In this document: one piece after another, positions 34,508 through 45,189 of the stretch
Numbering within the stretch: the stretch's first letter is position 1
How the letters are laid out: every line of letters starts with the position of its first letter
Source: Dysidea avara
Taxonomy: Eukaryota; Porifera; Demospongiae; Dictyoceratida; Dysideidae
Length of the DNA stretch: 64,000 nucleotides
Direction of reading: 5' to 3'
NCBI RefSeq assembly: GCF_963678975.1
Contig: NC_089274.1
Location: 32,855,790-32,919,789 of the forward strand
Made by a program: the position numbers and the translations under genes
The notes under the pieces: generated by a model
What the model was told of the DNA's origin: nothing
What the model saw: the letters and a program-made list of their open reading frames with translations, nothing else
Database searches by the model: none

Positions 34508-34795
34508 GAGTACAGATATATCACTATTGAACAATTTAGCCTTGAAAATCCTGGCATTTCAAATTCATCTACTGTAACGTATCAACAGAGCTTCTACTCA
34601 AAAACAATTAATGAATGGAACAACTTACCCACTGCAATAATTGATCACGATGATTTGAACTTATTTACTAATAACTTACTAACATTGCTATAGACTCCTA
34701 AATCATTGTAGCTAGCTAATACTATAAGTCTTTGTAAATTCTTTTTTTTCCTGGGCACATCAGCAGAGCTGCCTGCCCAGTAATAATAAATAAAT
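34508..34795 (+). mobile_element. LINE 3' end, 5'-truncated
   Basis: An open frame ending TAG at about 34695 encodes SLENPGISNSSTVTYQQSF then SKTINEWNNLPTAIID, the end-of-RT signature (F..RTI.EWN.LP) seen in CR1/jockey/RTE-type LINEs. It is followed by a 3' UTR with GGGCACATCAGCAGAGCTGC and an AATAATAAATAAATGAAA tail. The start of the protein is missing, as usual for truncated LINE insertions. Confidence 0.75.
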
Positions 34796-35579
34796 GAAAT
34801 TTTCAAAGAAACCTAGGAAATTTCATTGGTGGCCCCAATGAATTTTTATTTTCATAGTATTTTCATTAGACAAATCAAATCTAATGAAAATAACCAATGA
34901 AAATTCTAATTTCATAGAGTATTCATTAGCAATAGTTTCAATGGATTTTCAAGTCTCGTAAAGTGTTGTTAGTACTGCATGGCATTCATGCAAATCCCAA
35001 AGCTACACTGTGGACTATACAACAGGTATATGAATACATTTCTGGTGGGGAGGGGGATATTGATACCTTTATAAGCAGGATTTTTTTAAAGCTTTGAAGA
35101 GACAGCTATTTCCGCTGTGTTGCTGATGGTTGACTGCTCTATTAGAGTATCTTTGTAGATTCCACCAATGGAATAATGTAGCAGAATTATGCTTTCACTG
35201 CAGTTGTGTATAGCTGAAGTTTACTTATGGAATTTGCATCCACTCAGACCATTTTGGTCAGGGTAGACCACTTAATTGCTAGCGGCCAGGCTAATTTTGG
35301 TTGACCAAAATCAGTCTAGTTGGACTGCATACTTTTGGTATCAAAATTTGGTCCGGCTGAACTGGTTTAATTTACCTGAACAGATGTGATCTTCATCATT
35401 AGTAAAACAGTAAACATGCCATACACATATAATGAAGTTAGCAGAAATTAATATGAAAAAAGACTGAAAATAGAAATAATAACTTGGGGAGATATTCGTT
35501 CAAGTAATTGTATCCTCCGCACAGTCTGTACACAACTATACACGAATACACTGTATAATACAGTACATAGTACTGTATA

Positions 35580-36175
35580 TTTAATTAGTGTTTGGGTTTT
35601 TCTGGCCAAAAATATCACCCAAAAACCAGCTTCACCGTACCATCCTGACGCCTTTGCAGGTATAACTAAGAATTTTATTCAATGGAATTTTCTACTGACT
35701 GGCTAACTGCCTGACTGAGTAAATGCCTGTCTGATTCTTCAGACAAACGTAACTTGATTATGCTAAGGCTACAGTCTTGATTTTTTCACTGTTTTATGTT
35801 GCTTCATCCCAACTTCCGAGATGTGCCTTTTGCACAGTACATATAGTACGTACATCATGGACTTACCTTTGTCCTCTTTTGTGCCCCATTTCTTGCTGGC
35901 AGCCACAAGTGTCAATTTGCGGTAACACGATGGCTTCCCTACGGGAATCGTCCGTATTTTCCATGGTGACTGGATTGATTGCAGAGGCACTTCTACTGTT
36001 CTTCATTTGTAGTGCTGTGAAATGGGCTGAACATAGCTGAAAGTGAAGCTTAATTGCCACTTTCACTTTTGAGTCAGTAATTGATATTTGGGAGTCAAAA
36101 ACATTACCTGTGGTGCTATCGATGCAGTATGTGATAATGTTACAAAGAAAAGTAAACAAACAAGTTACCAAGACT
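35580..36175 (-). repeat. Dispersed repeat R1, minus orientation
   Basis: Read on minus, the order is FTALQMKNSRSASAIN-type coding (35863-36171), then CATGATGTACGTAC, a CAAGACTGTAGCCTTAGC block, a CAGTCAG-type run and CACCCAAAAACC inverted. The same blocks in the same order are at 53.8-54.5 kb. Frames are broken; no functional gene. Confidence 0.65.
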
Positions 36176-36291
36176 GAATTAGGGATTAAATGTCCACTAA
36201 TATATCTGCAGGTGGAGTATAAATTAGATCTTCAAACTAATTTCTTGTAATGTGTGCTGCTAATAAGATGGGTATTATACTAATCCACACA

Positions 36292-36516
36292 AAAGTAGCC
36301 AAGTTGTGAAAAAAGGTGCGACCTTAAAAAGCAAAAATGGCAGCCAAGAAATGGCTGCAAAAGCTAATAATTTTAACCAAGAAATAGCTGCAATGATGAT
36401 AAATGTTAGCAATGTCTTATTAGCATTAACATATTGCAATCATTTCTTGGCTGCCACCACAACTTTTTTTACCCAGGCTTTTAAAACCACACCTTTTTCA
36501 CAGCTTGGCTGCTTTC
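36292..36516. mobile_element. Foldback MITE (family E, full copy)
   Basis: Ends AAAAGTAGCCAAGTTGTGAA and, at the right, CACAGCTTGGCTGCTTT, with inner GGCAGCCAAGAAATGGCTGC mirrored by ATTTCTTGGCTGCC. A half copy lies at about 59066-59160, and a further piece near 53350-53385. No clear target duplication. Confidence 0.68.
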
Positions 36517-36654
36517 GTGTTCTTGGTGTAATTGCAAGTTCCAAAGCCAGCCTTTGGTTGGCCCCCCTTTTAGCTCGCCTTTGAACTTTTCTCCCCTTTA
36601 CTATATGAATCATCAAAGACTGCATGGCTATATGTATTTACGAAGAACTGAAAT

Positions 36655-36870
36655 AAAATGAATTTTGAAGGTGTGAAGATACTGTAGCTGAACAGATTCA
36701 ACTCATGGAGATGCCCTACCCTGAAGAAATTTCCATAGCAGAAATGACTAATTATTGTTCAAGCACTATCAAGCTACGGATACGCGAAAACAGAATTTTC
36801 TTGGTTCTGTAAAACAAGTATGTCACTCACCCGCACCGGCTGTACTTGGCCACGTGGCACGCTTGATATA
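36655..36870 (+). repeat. Dispersed repeat R2 copy
   Basis: Contains TTTTGAAGGTGTGAAGATA, GATTCAACTCA, a GGATACGCGAAAACAG block and CTGTACTTGGCCACGTGGCA, matching 37510-37745 in order. Non-coding as seen. Confidence 0.55.
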
Positions 36871-36890
36871 GGTTTTTAATAATTTTTGTA

Positions 36891-37162
36891 GTACTCTAAT
36901 AGAGCACACATTTATTCAATATAACATGTATAGAACTTTCACTGATAGATTTATGAGTAATCATTCTTGTGTACTAAACCAGAACTTTCATTTATAAGGT
37001 AGAAATTAAGTGAGGTGAGCAACCGACAGCAGTGGCAGAGTGGTAAGGGCTTGGGTATATAGGTGTGGAGGTCCCTGGTTCAAAAACTTGAGAATTTTTA
37101 TCTGACAGTTTTTGTGCAGGTATTTTTTTTTTAGTTCCCAGTGACCGTTCTATTAGAGTATC
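36891..37162 (+). mobile_element. Inverted-end element with internal Pol III promoter (copy 1)
   Basis: The left end GTACTCTAATAGAGCAC mirrors the right end GACCGTTCTATTAGAGTAT. Between them lie an A box TGGCAGAGTGG (37033-37043) and B box GGTTCAAAAAC (37077-37087), spaced like a tRNA-Leu/Ser gene, followed by an oligo-T run near 37125. The 62643-62930 copy has the same ends, the same A/B boxes and the shared TTTCATTTATAARGTAGARA block upstream of the boxes. It combines features of a SINE and a TIR element. Confidence 0.7.
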
Positions 37163-37509
37163 TCAATTGTGCTTTTTCACATGTTTGGTTTTGCTTTAAA
37201 TCTCCTTAGCTAATACTCTCAGTACTTTTACACCACAAAAGGTTTGCACTACAATAGTACTGTAACTTCATGTACAGACGGATTTTCAAGTTATTCTGTC
37301 AAGATTGTCCTGTAGACGTGACAACAAATCACTTTTACAATTTTCAAAACCATGCATAATTCTGTTGTTCATAGTTCAATCTCTATGAAAATTGGGCTGT
37401 AAATGTGCTGCATTATGCTCTTATACCCTCCAAATTTGAAGTCAATCGACTATAGAAGGCGCAAGTTATAGCGAGTGGAGCAAAAAGAAGCAGAAGATTA
37501 AAAAAAGCA

Positions 37510-37745
37510 AACGAACTTTGAAGGTGCATATCTCAGGGATGGCTGGGCAGATTCAACTCAAATTGGTAATAGAGGTGGCCTACCCAGAGAGAGTTTCTCC
37601 AGAAAACTGGTTAATTTCCTTTTAGGCACTATTGAGCTACGAATGCATGAAAATAGTGTTTCTTGATTCTTGTAAAATACACACTTGTCTGTCACATGTC
37701 CACACTAGCTGTACTTGGCCACACAACACACTATCGTGTGTCCCG
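37510..37745 (+). repeat. Dispersed repeat R2 copy
   Basis: TTTGAAGGTGCATATCTCAG, GATTCAACTCAAATTGG, a GCATGAAAATAGTGTTTCTT block and TTGGCCACACA, matching 36655-36870 and, more distantly, 39410-39610 and 63210-63425. Confidence 0.55.
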
Positions 37746-38895
37746 GGCCCATGAAAAAACATCACCCAAAAACCAGCCTCACTTTTCCCTGATAGCGATG
37801 AAGCGCAGTATTGGTTAGATGAAATTAAACCCAAACAAGCCTTCAGATTGACCTAAAACACTTTCAACAAGTTGATATGATTTTTTTTTTATTATTAAAC
37901 CAAATTTTCTAGTGACTAACTGACTGGCTGATGCCTGTAGACAAGCATAACTCAATAACGGCTAAGGTTACAGGCTTGATTTTTTTACTGTTCAGCCGGA
38001 CATTTGCCATTTGGCATACCGCAGTATGTACAATGCTATTCTTCATGGACTTACCAGTGCCCTCCTTTGTGGCCCATTCATCTTTGCTAACAGTGAAGGT
38101 GTCAATTTGGCTGTAGCACATGATATGATGGCTTCCCGTCGTAACAGAAACCATCCGTATTTTCATAGCAGCTACTTTGATTGCAGAGGTGCTTTTCGAA
38201 CAGTTCTTGATTCGTAATGCTGTGTAATGGCAAGAGCTCATGGAATCCTATAGACAAGGGAGCGTGTAACTCTGTGCACTACCAATACTATGGGCGAAAT
38301 TCAAACATGGTGTCCAGTGTTACTGTGTATATAATTGGTTACATCATTCTTACGCGCAACAGGATGCACTGAATGGGCTGCTACTCCATCGTCTTATGTA
38401 AAGCTGCTTCGATAGGAAGATCGTCGAGTTGAAGGTAGAGCTTGGAATAGTCAAGTGGAGTAATTTAGCCTGATTTCATGTGATTAGTGACTGTAGAAAG
38501 ACTGTCCTGCTAAGCCTGTGCTACTATTCCTCCATCGTTCCATTCAACTTCATTTCCATAGCTTTGCTTCATCACAGTAGAAACGTGACATATCGAGCAT
38601 GCGCCTCCGCATAATATCCTAATTAGAAAATTTTAAAAGTTACTTATTATAGTACACGGCAGCCATGTTTGAATTTCGCTCTTTACAAAGTTACATGCTC
38701 CCTTGTCCATAGGATTCGATGCGATCCTGGTAACGGGTTGAACATAGCTGACAATGAAGCGTAATGGATACTTTACTTTTCAGACAATGATTAACAGCTG
38801 GGACACATGGTGCCATATTTTTCTTTTGATACGGTATGTGTGGGTTCACCAATCATAAAATTTTGTTTTCCAAAAAAGTTGTTTTCCAAAAAAGT
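37735..38895 (-). repeat. Dispersed repeat R1, long minus copy, interrupted
   Basis: The R1 core on minus covers 37735-38240, with a broken frame reading YTALRIKNCSKSTSAIKVA (37909-38241). After about 470 bp of unrelated sequence it resumes at about 38700-38895 with blocks (GTGGGTTCACCAATC, TTTCCAAAAAAGTTAACAAA) matching 53810-53890 inverted. The interruption 38230-38700 has mirrored edges (TCCTATAGACAAGGGAGC..GT against GCTCCCTTGTCCATAGGA), so a further foldback element is inserted there. Confidence 0.6.
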
Positions 38896-39409
38896 TAACA
38901 AATAAGTACACAAAAAATGCACATAGGGATATAACACTTCTTATCGTTTTACTGTGATTTAATATCATACACTACTCCAGCTTGTTTTTTATCGATGTGC
39001 TATGGTCCCTACCCTAGTTGAAAATTCCAAAAAAAAATTGTATACTTGTACTGGTATATAATCCCAGCTTGAAATTTCATGTATGTGTCATGTGCATGCA
39101 ATGGCAATGCCATACATGTCTCATAGAATAATACATGCATGTTGTAGTAAACAAACGTGTTGCATGCATCTTACACAAAAAATGACACTTGGTCGTTAGA
39201 TAAAATACATTGTTTGATAACTCAAAGTTGTTGTGTGCTTGTGTTTTCCTTGTAACTCAGTTGTTAAGTTGTTCCCATAAGCGGTTTACCCTGACTAAGG
39301 ATCAATCTTTATAATGTGTACAAACATCTGTGAATATTATTTTATTTGATTTGCAACAAGCTGCATGTGCTAACTTTCAAGGTAATCAAATTAAGGGTTT
39401 GTGCAAAGA

Positions 39410-39610
39410 GTGAAATGCATAAAGAATGTTTTGGCTGCCCATATCTTGAGAATGGCTGAAGCAATTTTGGTATGTAGACTGTTTGGTGGACAGCTGTATG
39501 GTGCAATTTAGAGAAGGAAGCATGGAGCAATGTATGCGTGAAAATAGCATTTTGTTTCTTAATATGCCTGTAGTGTGATAAGATGGCTTTCTTGGCCACA
39601 TAGCACACTA
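39410..39610 (+). repeat. Dispersed repeat R2 copy, diverged
   Basis: GCCCATATCTTGAGAATGGC, TGGTATGTAGACTG, GAAGCATGGAGCAATGTATG and TTTCTTGGCCACATAGCAC follow the R2 order. Confidence 0.5.
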
Positions 39611-39873
39611 CTTGATGTTATTTTTAAATCAGTTTCCGCTGCTAGAGATGTGTAAATTTACTGAAAATTCAGAGAGTTAGCCCCTGCATGGTAGAACCTG
39701 TTGACTCTAGGGTTAGTCATGTACACAAATTGTCACATTTGGTGATTTTTGCAATAGCCAGTGTAGACGGGAGAAATCATTTCTTACTTAATGACTGAGT
39801 ATCTTAATTTGACTATTTTATATTTCACTGACTCTAAAAGGCTTAATTACTTTCTCATCTCCACTAAGGCCAC

Positions 39874-40033
39874 CTAAATAATAGTTAGACATCAAGAACC
39901 AGGGTTCTACAGGAGTTAGAAAACTTGAAGTCCCTGGGCTGTAGCGCCCGAGTGCAGTGAGGGCGCTACTAAGGGCCTGAGGGTTTTCTAAATCCCGTAG
40001 AACCCAGTGGTTCTTGACGTCTAACTTATTTAG
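39874..40033. mobile_element. Foldback MITE
   Basis: The left arm CTAAATAATAGTTAGACATC then AAGAACCAGGGTTCTAC is mirrored by GTAGAACCCAGTGGTTCTTG then ACGTCTAACTTATTTAG; the centre TAGCGCCCGAGTGCAGTGAG then GGCGCTA also folds. The 129-codon minus ORF across it is an artefact of this structure. Confidence 0.7.
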
Positions 40034-40247
40034 ATTATACCTCGTTATTGTACCTTGAGTTGACGGCTTCTTGTAAACGAGAAATGTATGGCCAATTACT
40101 GGAAACAAGCCTCTACATGGTGGGACCTCATCTAGAGACCCACTGATTATGCTGGCATAATTATGAGCATAATAGGTGCCTGAAAGCATTGAGCATAATG
40201 TTAGCATAATAGGAAGAACATTTGAGCCATACTACAAATCCTTGATG

Positions 40248-40336
40248 AAAAGATCGATATACTCTAATAGAACAGTCAATAACTCTAATAGAACAATCAG
40301 GCAGCTGACTGTTCTATTAGAGTATATCGATCTTTT
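40248..40336. repeat. Perfect 30-bp inverted repeat built from ACTCTAATAGAACAGTC
   Basis: AAAAGATCGATATACTCTAA then TAGAACAGTC (40248-40277) is matched without error by its complement at 40307-40336, with a third motif copy in the 29-bp loop. The ends equal the termini of the inverted-end elements elsewhere. Confidence 0.85.
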
Positions 40337-41139
40337 CTGTCACATGCATTCTGAAGAGCAAAGATGTGCTTCAGCCACTTATTATGTGCACATAACTGCA
40401 AATTTATTAGCAAAACATAGGAAATGAGGCATAAAGCTTGGGCATAATTTGAGCATAATAGGTAAAATTTTTGAGCAGTGCAGCATAGCATAATAGGTAA
40501 AATTTTAGGCAGGTCCCTAACCTCAGCGTGGCTGTTGCTACCCGTTTAAATGCCCATGCATTGCCAATGTTACAGGCATGTTCTGTGTTTTGAAATAGGA
40601 TCTATTGAAATACTGCTCAAGTGACTGGCCTACAACTCATTGTTGCTGTTGTTATGCCTCAACAGCTGCTTGTAAACAAGTAATGTAGTGTTGATTAGTA
40701 CAAACAAGCCCATTACACCTCCCTCTAATTCAGTACAGCTGTTACTAGCCATTTAAATGCCCATGTGTTGCCAATGTCACAGGCACATAGTTATTGTAGT
40801 TATTGTGTTTCGTATCACCTCAGAGCGTGGTTTCTATTGGACATGAGTGTGGCTCTATGAGATTTAGAGACCACGTTTTCAGCCAATCAAATTTCAGTAT
40901 CAAACTTGTTGTAGTCTAAGCTGCCCTCCGCATTGCCAAATTCCTTACTGTATCGATGGTTTCTTGTACCATTGGTAAGTTAGTAACTAGTTAAGTAGAC
41001 TAAGCAAATTGCATGTAAATCAGCTAACTGGTGAACAAAAACATCTCCTCCATTAGCATTACTATATGAGCTAATAACTATTAGAACAATTTAACACACT
41101 TCAGGTTTCCAACATTCATTTAATGTAGCCAACTACAAC

Positions 41140-44100
41140 ATGCATACATATTATCTCTCTAAGCCAATGCATTTTACTAATACATGTCATACACAGGTCA
41201 TCTTGGTAGCCATTCTAACTGTGAGCATTGTGATAGTGAATGCAACTACCTGTAGCCACAATATTACTGTCAGTAGTAATGGAACGCTCAACACATCTGA
41301 TTGCTGGTATAACCAATATAATCCATGTTCTCATTTAACTGACGCATTGAATGCCACTAACTACTTCAAGAATGTGTGCATTTATGTTCTGAATGATGTT
41401 GTACTATCACAATCTGTTACTTTAAAAGATGTAAGCAGTATTATCCTTAGTGGTATTGACCAACAAGTTACGGTGTCTTGTGTTGAGCTGGTTGGTTTGT
41501 CTTTCCTTAACTCAAGCAATATTGTCATTTCTAATTTGATATTTGAGAATTGTTACACAAACCACACTAGCACCAGCTTTAACTCTACAGATTCACTATT
41601 GGTGCCATTACCAATGTATTCAGCACTGTATTTTTCTGGTTGTAATGACACTGCTTTGTACAGAGTAGCTGTCAGAAATTCAAATGGCACTGGCTTGACT
41701 ATGTATGATGTGAATGGACTTGTTAACATTAGCTATTCTAACTTTAGTTACAATGTTCCTTATCATGGTATTGGTGGAGGTGGACTATATATAGAATTTA
41801 CATATGAGAATCCCGAGTATGGTCATAATATATCACAAAACAGTACTGCTGATTATAGTATCTACCATTGTCACTTTGCCAACAATGTAGCTGATGTACA
41901 TGGTGATAATGTCTCACTGTTCATTCGACCTTTTCAGAATGACCACTTGTCATTTAGTCGAGGTGGTGGCTTATCTGTCTATTTTAAAGGAAGTTCTAAA
42001 AACAAGAATATCAACATCAGTAATTGTGTTGTAGCTAATAATTCTGCTTATTGGGGAGCTGGTATATTTGCAGAATTTCAAGATCATTCAAATGGTAATA
42101 ATTTCACTGTTGATTCCACTTCTATTACTAACAACAAATGTCCCAGGTTAAGTAGTAAAAGCAGCGGAACTGGTGGGGGAGGTGTCCGCACTGGTTTTAT
42201 TTTTTATGATCCATCCACTATTCATAATAACTCTATATCATTAATTAAATGTAATATTTCAAACAATGCGGCATACTGGGGTGGAGGCGTTTCATATCGT
42301 ACTAGTCCAGAGCAGAAAGTCTTTGCAGCTACTAATATCATATCCTTTACTGGCTGTACGTTTGATCACAACAAAGCTAGGTTAGGGTCTGCTGTTGACC
42401 TTACTGTATGGCATGGTTTACCTGTTGGAGCATACTCTGAGATTGTCTTTAACTCGTGTCATTTCTTAAAAAACAGTGTATCTTATTCTGATAAACATAG
42501 CAGGTTAATCGGAAAAGGTACAGTGTATGTTGATAACCTTCCGGTAGAATTCATTGGTTCAAATCATTTTAAAGGCAACAATGGGTCTGCTCTAGCTGTA
42601 CTATCAGTGGGAATAGGATTTCACAATATAACAGAATTTTCCAATAATACAGGAGATAATGGTGGTGCGATTGCATTACTTGGTGGTAGCTGGATGACCA
42701 TTAATGAAGGTGCATACTTGTTATTTGAGAATAACAAGGCTCATGACAAGGGTGGTGCTATTTATACAATGTCTATTGGAGAACACGACTTGATTTCTTC
42801 CAGGAATTGCTTCATTCGATATTATAACTCATCCACTTTGTTACCAGACTGGAATGCAACCTTTAATTTCACTGACAATGATGCTGCAGTTGCAGGGGAT
42901 TCCATATACACAACAACTCTCCTGCCTTGTCTGTGGACATCATCTACTAATTCAATGTACAACTTGACAGATGCAATGAATAGTTTATTTACTGATAAAC
43001 CTTTTTATTATAAACACTCAGACAAATCAGTTGAATATACTGACATTGCTACTGCTGCATCACAATTCAGTTGTAGCAAAGGATCTTTTTTTCCTGGACA
43101 ATTGAAGAGTTTACCAATAAACATAACTGATGATAAAGGAAACAATGCTACAACTTATACCACCTTTTTTGTATCAGTCATTAAGAACAATGGTACTGTG
43201 GCACTTGATAATGACACTAAATATAGTTCAAATCAGATGGTCCGTCTTTTTGGTGAACCCAATTCAACTGCAGATTTGGTGTTACAAACAACTTCAACCA
43301 CACCTTATAGTGTCAATACATCAGTCAATATAATGCATTGCCCACCTGGATTATGTCTTAAAGTTGATCATAACAATGAAACTACCTGTAACTGTAACTG
43401 TAGTTACCAGGGAGTATACAGTTGTGACATACATGTATACCAGTCTACAATTGCTCCATTGTTCTGGGCTGGTTATGTTAATAATAATCAAATTGGAAAC
43501 GAGAAGTATTTTACAACTGCTTATTGTCCCAATGGATTTTGCAGTCGTACAAAGTATGAGTTTAAAGATTACAGAGAGCTGGATGTAGAGATATGTAAGC
43601 CACAAAACAGAACGGGAATCTTGTGTGGAAAGTGTGTAAATGGTACATCAGTGTACTCAAGTTCATATGTATCAGAATGTGGAAAGTGTCATAATTTACG
43701 GTATGGGAAATATTTTGGTCTCCTACAATATGCTTTGTACGAAATAATTCCCTTGATCATCTTTTTCTTGCTATTAGTATTGTTTAATTTCAGTTTAACG
43801 TCTGGTCCTCTAAACAGTTTTATATTCTTTGCTCAGGTTGTTAGCTCCATAGCTGCTTACAATCATTTGTTTCAACTGGGAAACACTGACCATATTCTAA
43901 TAATTTATAGTATTTGGAATCTCAGCTTTCTCGATGTTATTTTACCATCTTACTGTCTTATGGAACATTGGACGACACTGGATGTGTTTGCATTTCATTA
44001 TGTATTAGCAGTCATGCCACTTGTTTTAGTCCTATTAGTCGTGCTAATAATGAACTATGGAAGAGTGATCTGCTGTCCTTTATTTTGTTTACTCCATGTT

Positions 44101-45189
44101 CTTCGTTATTGTATTCCAAGATCATTTTGTAGGTTCTCTTTTATGAGTAATAAATCCAAGGATTTTTTAGTAGCATTGAAGAGTAAATTTTTCTACCCTG
44201 ACTCTAAGGTGTTGCATGGGTTAGTTGCAGTTATGGTGTTATCGTATGCCAAGTTTTTGTCATTGTCTTTTCTCATGTTGCAACCATCCTATTCGTTAAA
44301 GAAGAACTGGCCCAATATCTCAAAAGATGGTGAATTTCGTTATCTATTAGATGGCTCTGTGACTTATTTTGGGTCAAATCACATCAAATATGCAGTCCCA
44401 GCTGTCATTGTGATTTTCATTTTAATATTCCCTCCAATGATTCTGCTCTTTAGGCCATTTCTATGGAAATATGAGAAAGTTGAACAGCTATTAAGAAGAT
44501 TCCTACCTTTAACAAGAATTGACTTGTTTTTAAATGAATTTTATTCCTGTTACCGCCCTAACTTCCAATGGTATGCCAGTTTTTACTTTTTCTATCGTTT
44601 GGCATTGTTTTTTTCAGCAAGTTTCACGTTATTATCTCAACAATATATTATCCAGCAGTTGCTTTGTGCAGTGTTTCTGATTGTTCACTGTGTAGTTCAG
44701 CCATACAATAGAAGGCTGTATAACTTGGTTGATGGACTGATACTAGGAGTGCTGCTATGTTTGAGTTGCTTAGAAGGACATTATTTCTTTGTCAGTCATG
44801 GCATAGTAGAGGAACACTGGCCAACAGAGTACATAGGATTTGTGCTAGCCTGTATACCAATAGCATATCTAATGATTTATATGCTGTCGGTTATTATTGA
44901 GCGCTGCAAGTCAACCTACTATCAGACTTACCACAGCGGTCACACACTATTAGAAGAGGATTTTGACATGGAGGAGGAACGAGAAGAAATGTATGGTGTC
45001 AGTGATAGGCTCCCAAGTGTGTCACATACTCAGGAAGCTTCACGGAACAACAATGGCCAACAACCAAGTAATTACTCACACCAGAGACTGCATTCTGTAG
45101 TTGATAGTGAGCCTTCCAGGCTGGTCAACAGTACACCTCCCATGGCCACTGCTGCTAATTACAAAACATTTTCAGATCAACCTGACTAG
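41140..45189 (+). CDS. Beta-helix ectodomain, multi-TM receptor-like protein 1
   Basis: A 1349-residue intronless ORF. Residues about 19-36 (VILVAILTVSIVIVNATT) are a signal anchor. Residues about 40-600 form a right-handed parallel beta helix: rungs recur with GGGLYIEF (213), GGGLSVYF (276), WGAGIFAEF (306), WGGGVSYR (381), GGAIALLGG (507) and GGAIYTMS (538), and there are many N-glycosylation sequons. A Cys-rich stalk follows (HCPPGLCLK, TCNCNCSYQGVYSCD, YCPNGFC, GILCGKCVNGT, SECGKCHNL; about 733-852), then seven to eight hydrophobic helices (about 862-1275) and an acidic/Ser-rich tail of about 70 residues. The architecture suggests a surface receptor or adhesion protein; it lacks recognisable class A GPCR signatures and could be channel-like. 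Paralogue of the next gene. An upstream in-frame Met might be a false start; a Met at residue 10 also precedes the signal. Confidence 0.8.
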   Translation: MHTYYLSKPMHFTNTCHTQVILVAILTVSIVIVNATTCSHNITVSSNGTLNTSDCWYNQYNPCSHLTDALNATNYFKNVCIYVLNDVVLSQSVTLKDVSSIILSGIDQQVTVSCVELVGLSFLNSSNIVISNLIFENCYTNHTSTSFNSTDSLLVPLPMYSALYFSGCNDTALYRVAVRNSNGTGLTMYDVNGLVNISYSNFSYNVPYHGIGGGGLYIEFTYENPEYGHNISQNSTADYSIYHCHFANNVADVHGDNVSLFIRPFQNDHLSFSRGGGLSVYFKGSSKNKNINISNCVVANNSAYWGAGIFAEFQDHSNGNNFTVDSTSITNNKCPRLSSKSSGTGGGGVRTGFIFYDPSTIHNNSISLIKCNISNNAAYWGGGVSYRTSPEQKVFAATNIISFTGCTFDHNKARLGSAVDLTVWHGLPVGAYSEIVFNSCHFLKNSVSYSDKHSRLIGKGTVYVDNLPVEFIGSNHFKGNNGSALAVLSVGIGFHNITEFSNNTGDNGGAIALLGGSWMTINEGAYLLFENNKAHDKGGAIYTMSIGEHDLISSRNCFIRYYNSSTLLPDWNATFNFTDNDAAVAGDSIYTTTLLPCLWTSSTNSMYNLTDAMNSLFTDKPFYYKHSDKSVEYTDIATAASQFSCSKGSFFPGQLKSLPINITDDKGNNATTYTTFFVSVIKNNGTVALDNDTKYSSNQMVRLFGEPNSTADLVLQTTSTTPYSVNTSVNIMHCPPGLCLKVDHNNETTCNCNCSYQGVYSCDIHVYQSTIAPLFWAGYVNNNQIGNEKYFTTAYCPNGFCSRTKYEFKDYRELDVEICKPQNRTGILCGKCVNGTSVYSSSYVSECGKCHNLRYGKYFGLLQYALYEIIPLIIFFLLLVLFNFSLTSGPLNSFIFFAQVVSSIAAYNHLFQLGNTDHILIIYSIWNLSFLDVILPSYCLMEHWTTLDVFAFHYVLAVMPLVLVLLVVLIMNYGRVICCPLFCLLHVLRYCIPRSFCRFSFMSNKSKDFLVALKSKFFYPDSKVLHGLVAVMVLSYAKFLSLSFLMLQPSYSLKKNWPNISKDGEFRYLLDGSVTYFGSNHIKYAVPAVIVIFILIFPPMILLFRPFLWKYEKVEQLLRRFLPLTRIDLFLNEFYSCYRPNFQWYASFYFFYRLALFFSASFTLLSQQYIIQQLLCAVFLIVHCVVQPYNRRLYNLVDGLILGVLLCLSCLEGHYFFVSHGIVEEHWPTEYIGFVLACIPIAYLMIYMLSVIIERCKSTYYQTYHSGHTLLEEDFDMEEEREEMYGVSDRLPSVSHTQEASRNNNGQQPSNYSHQRLHSVVDSEPSRLVNSTPPMATAANYKTFSDQPD

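Larger units (their letters stand above)
32178..41139. other. Long gene-free stretch, mostly mobile DNA
   Basis: Nine kilobases without a supported gene. The parts that could be identified (MITEs, SINEs, a LINE tail, R1 and R2 repeats, foldbacks) are listed separately. 32178-33050 shows two diverged copies of an AAACCTGA.AAGCACAAAAAGGTA block (32309-32325, 32586-32608) and nothing coding. A GC-richer patch at 34080-34320 has a possible short exon (see findings). 40500-41100 shows two diverged CCCATG.(A/T)TTGCCAATGT.ACAGGCA blocks (about 40551-40575 and 40760-40787). Confidence 0.6.

Noticed and set aside
37033-37087. Possible tRNA-Leu or tRNA-Ser gene
   Set aside because: Boxes are well spaced but acceptor and anticodon stems do not pair, and a second copy shares the same flanks, so it is a repeat.
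39818-40207. 129-codon minus ORF
   Set aside because: It spans a foldback MITE; reading across mirrored arms kept it open by chance.
43130-44132. Several ORFs on both strands inside the receptor gene
   Set aside because: Out-of-frame shadows of the 1349-residue ORF with hydrophobic composition due to the TM codons.
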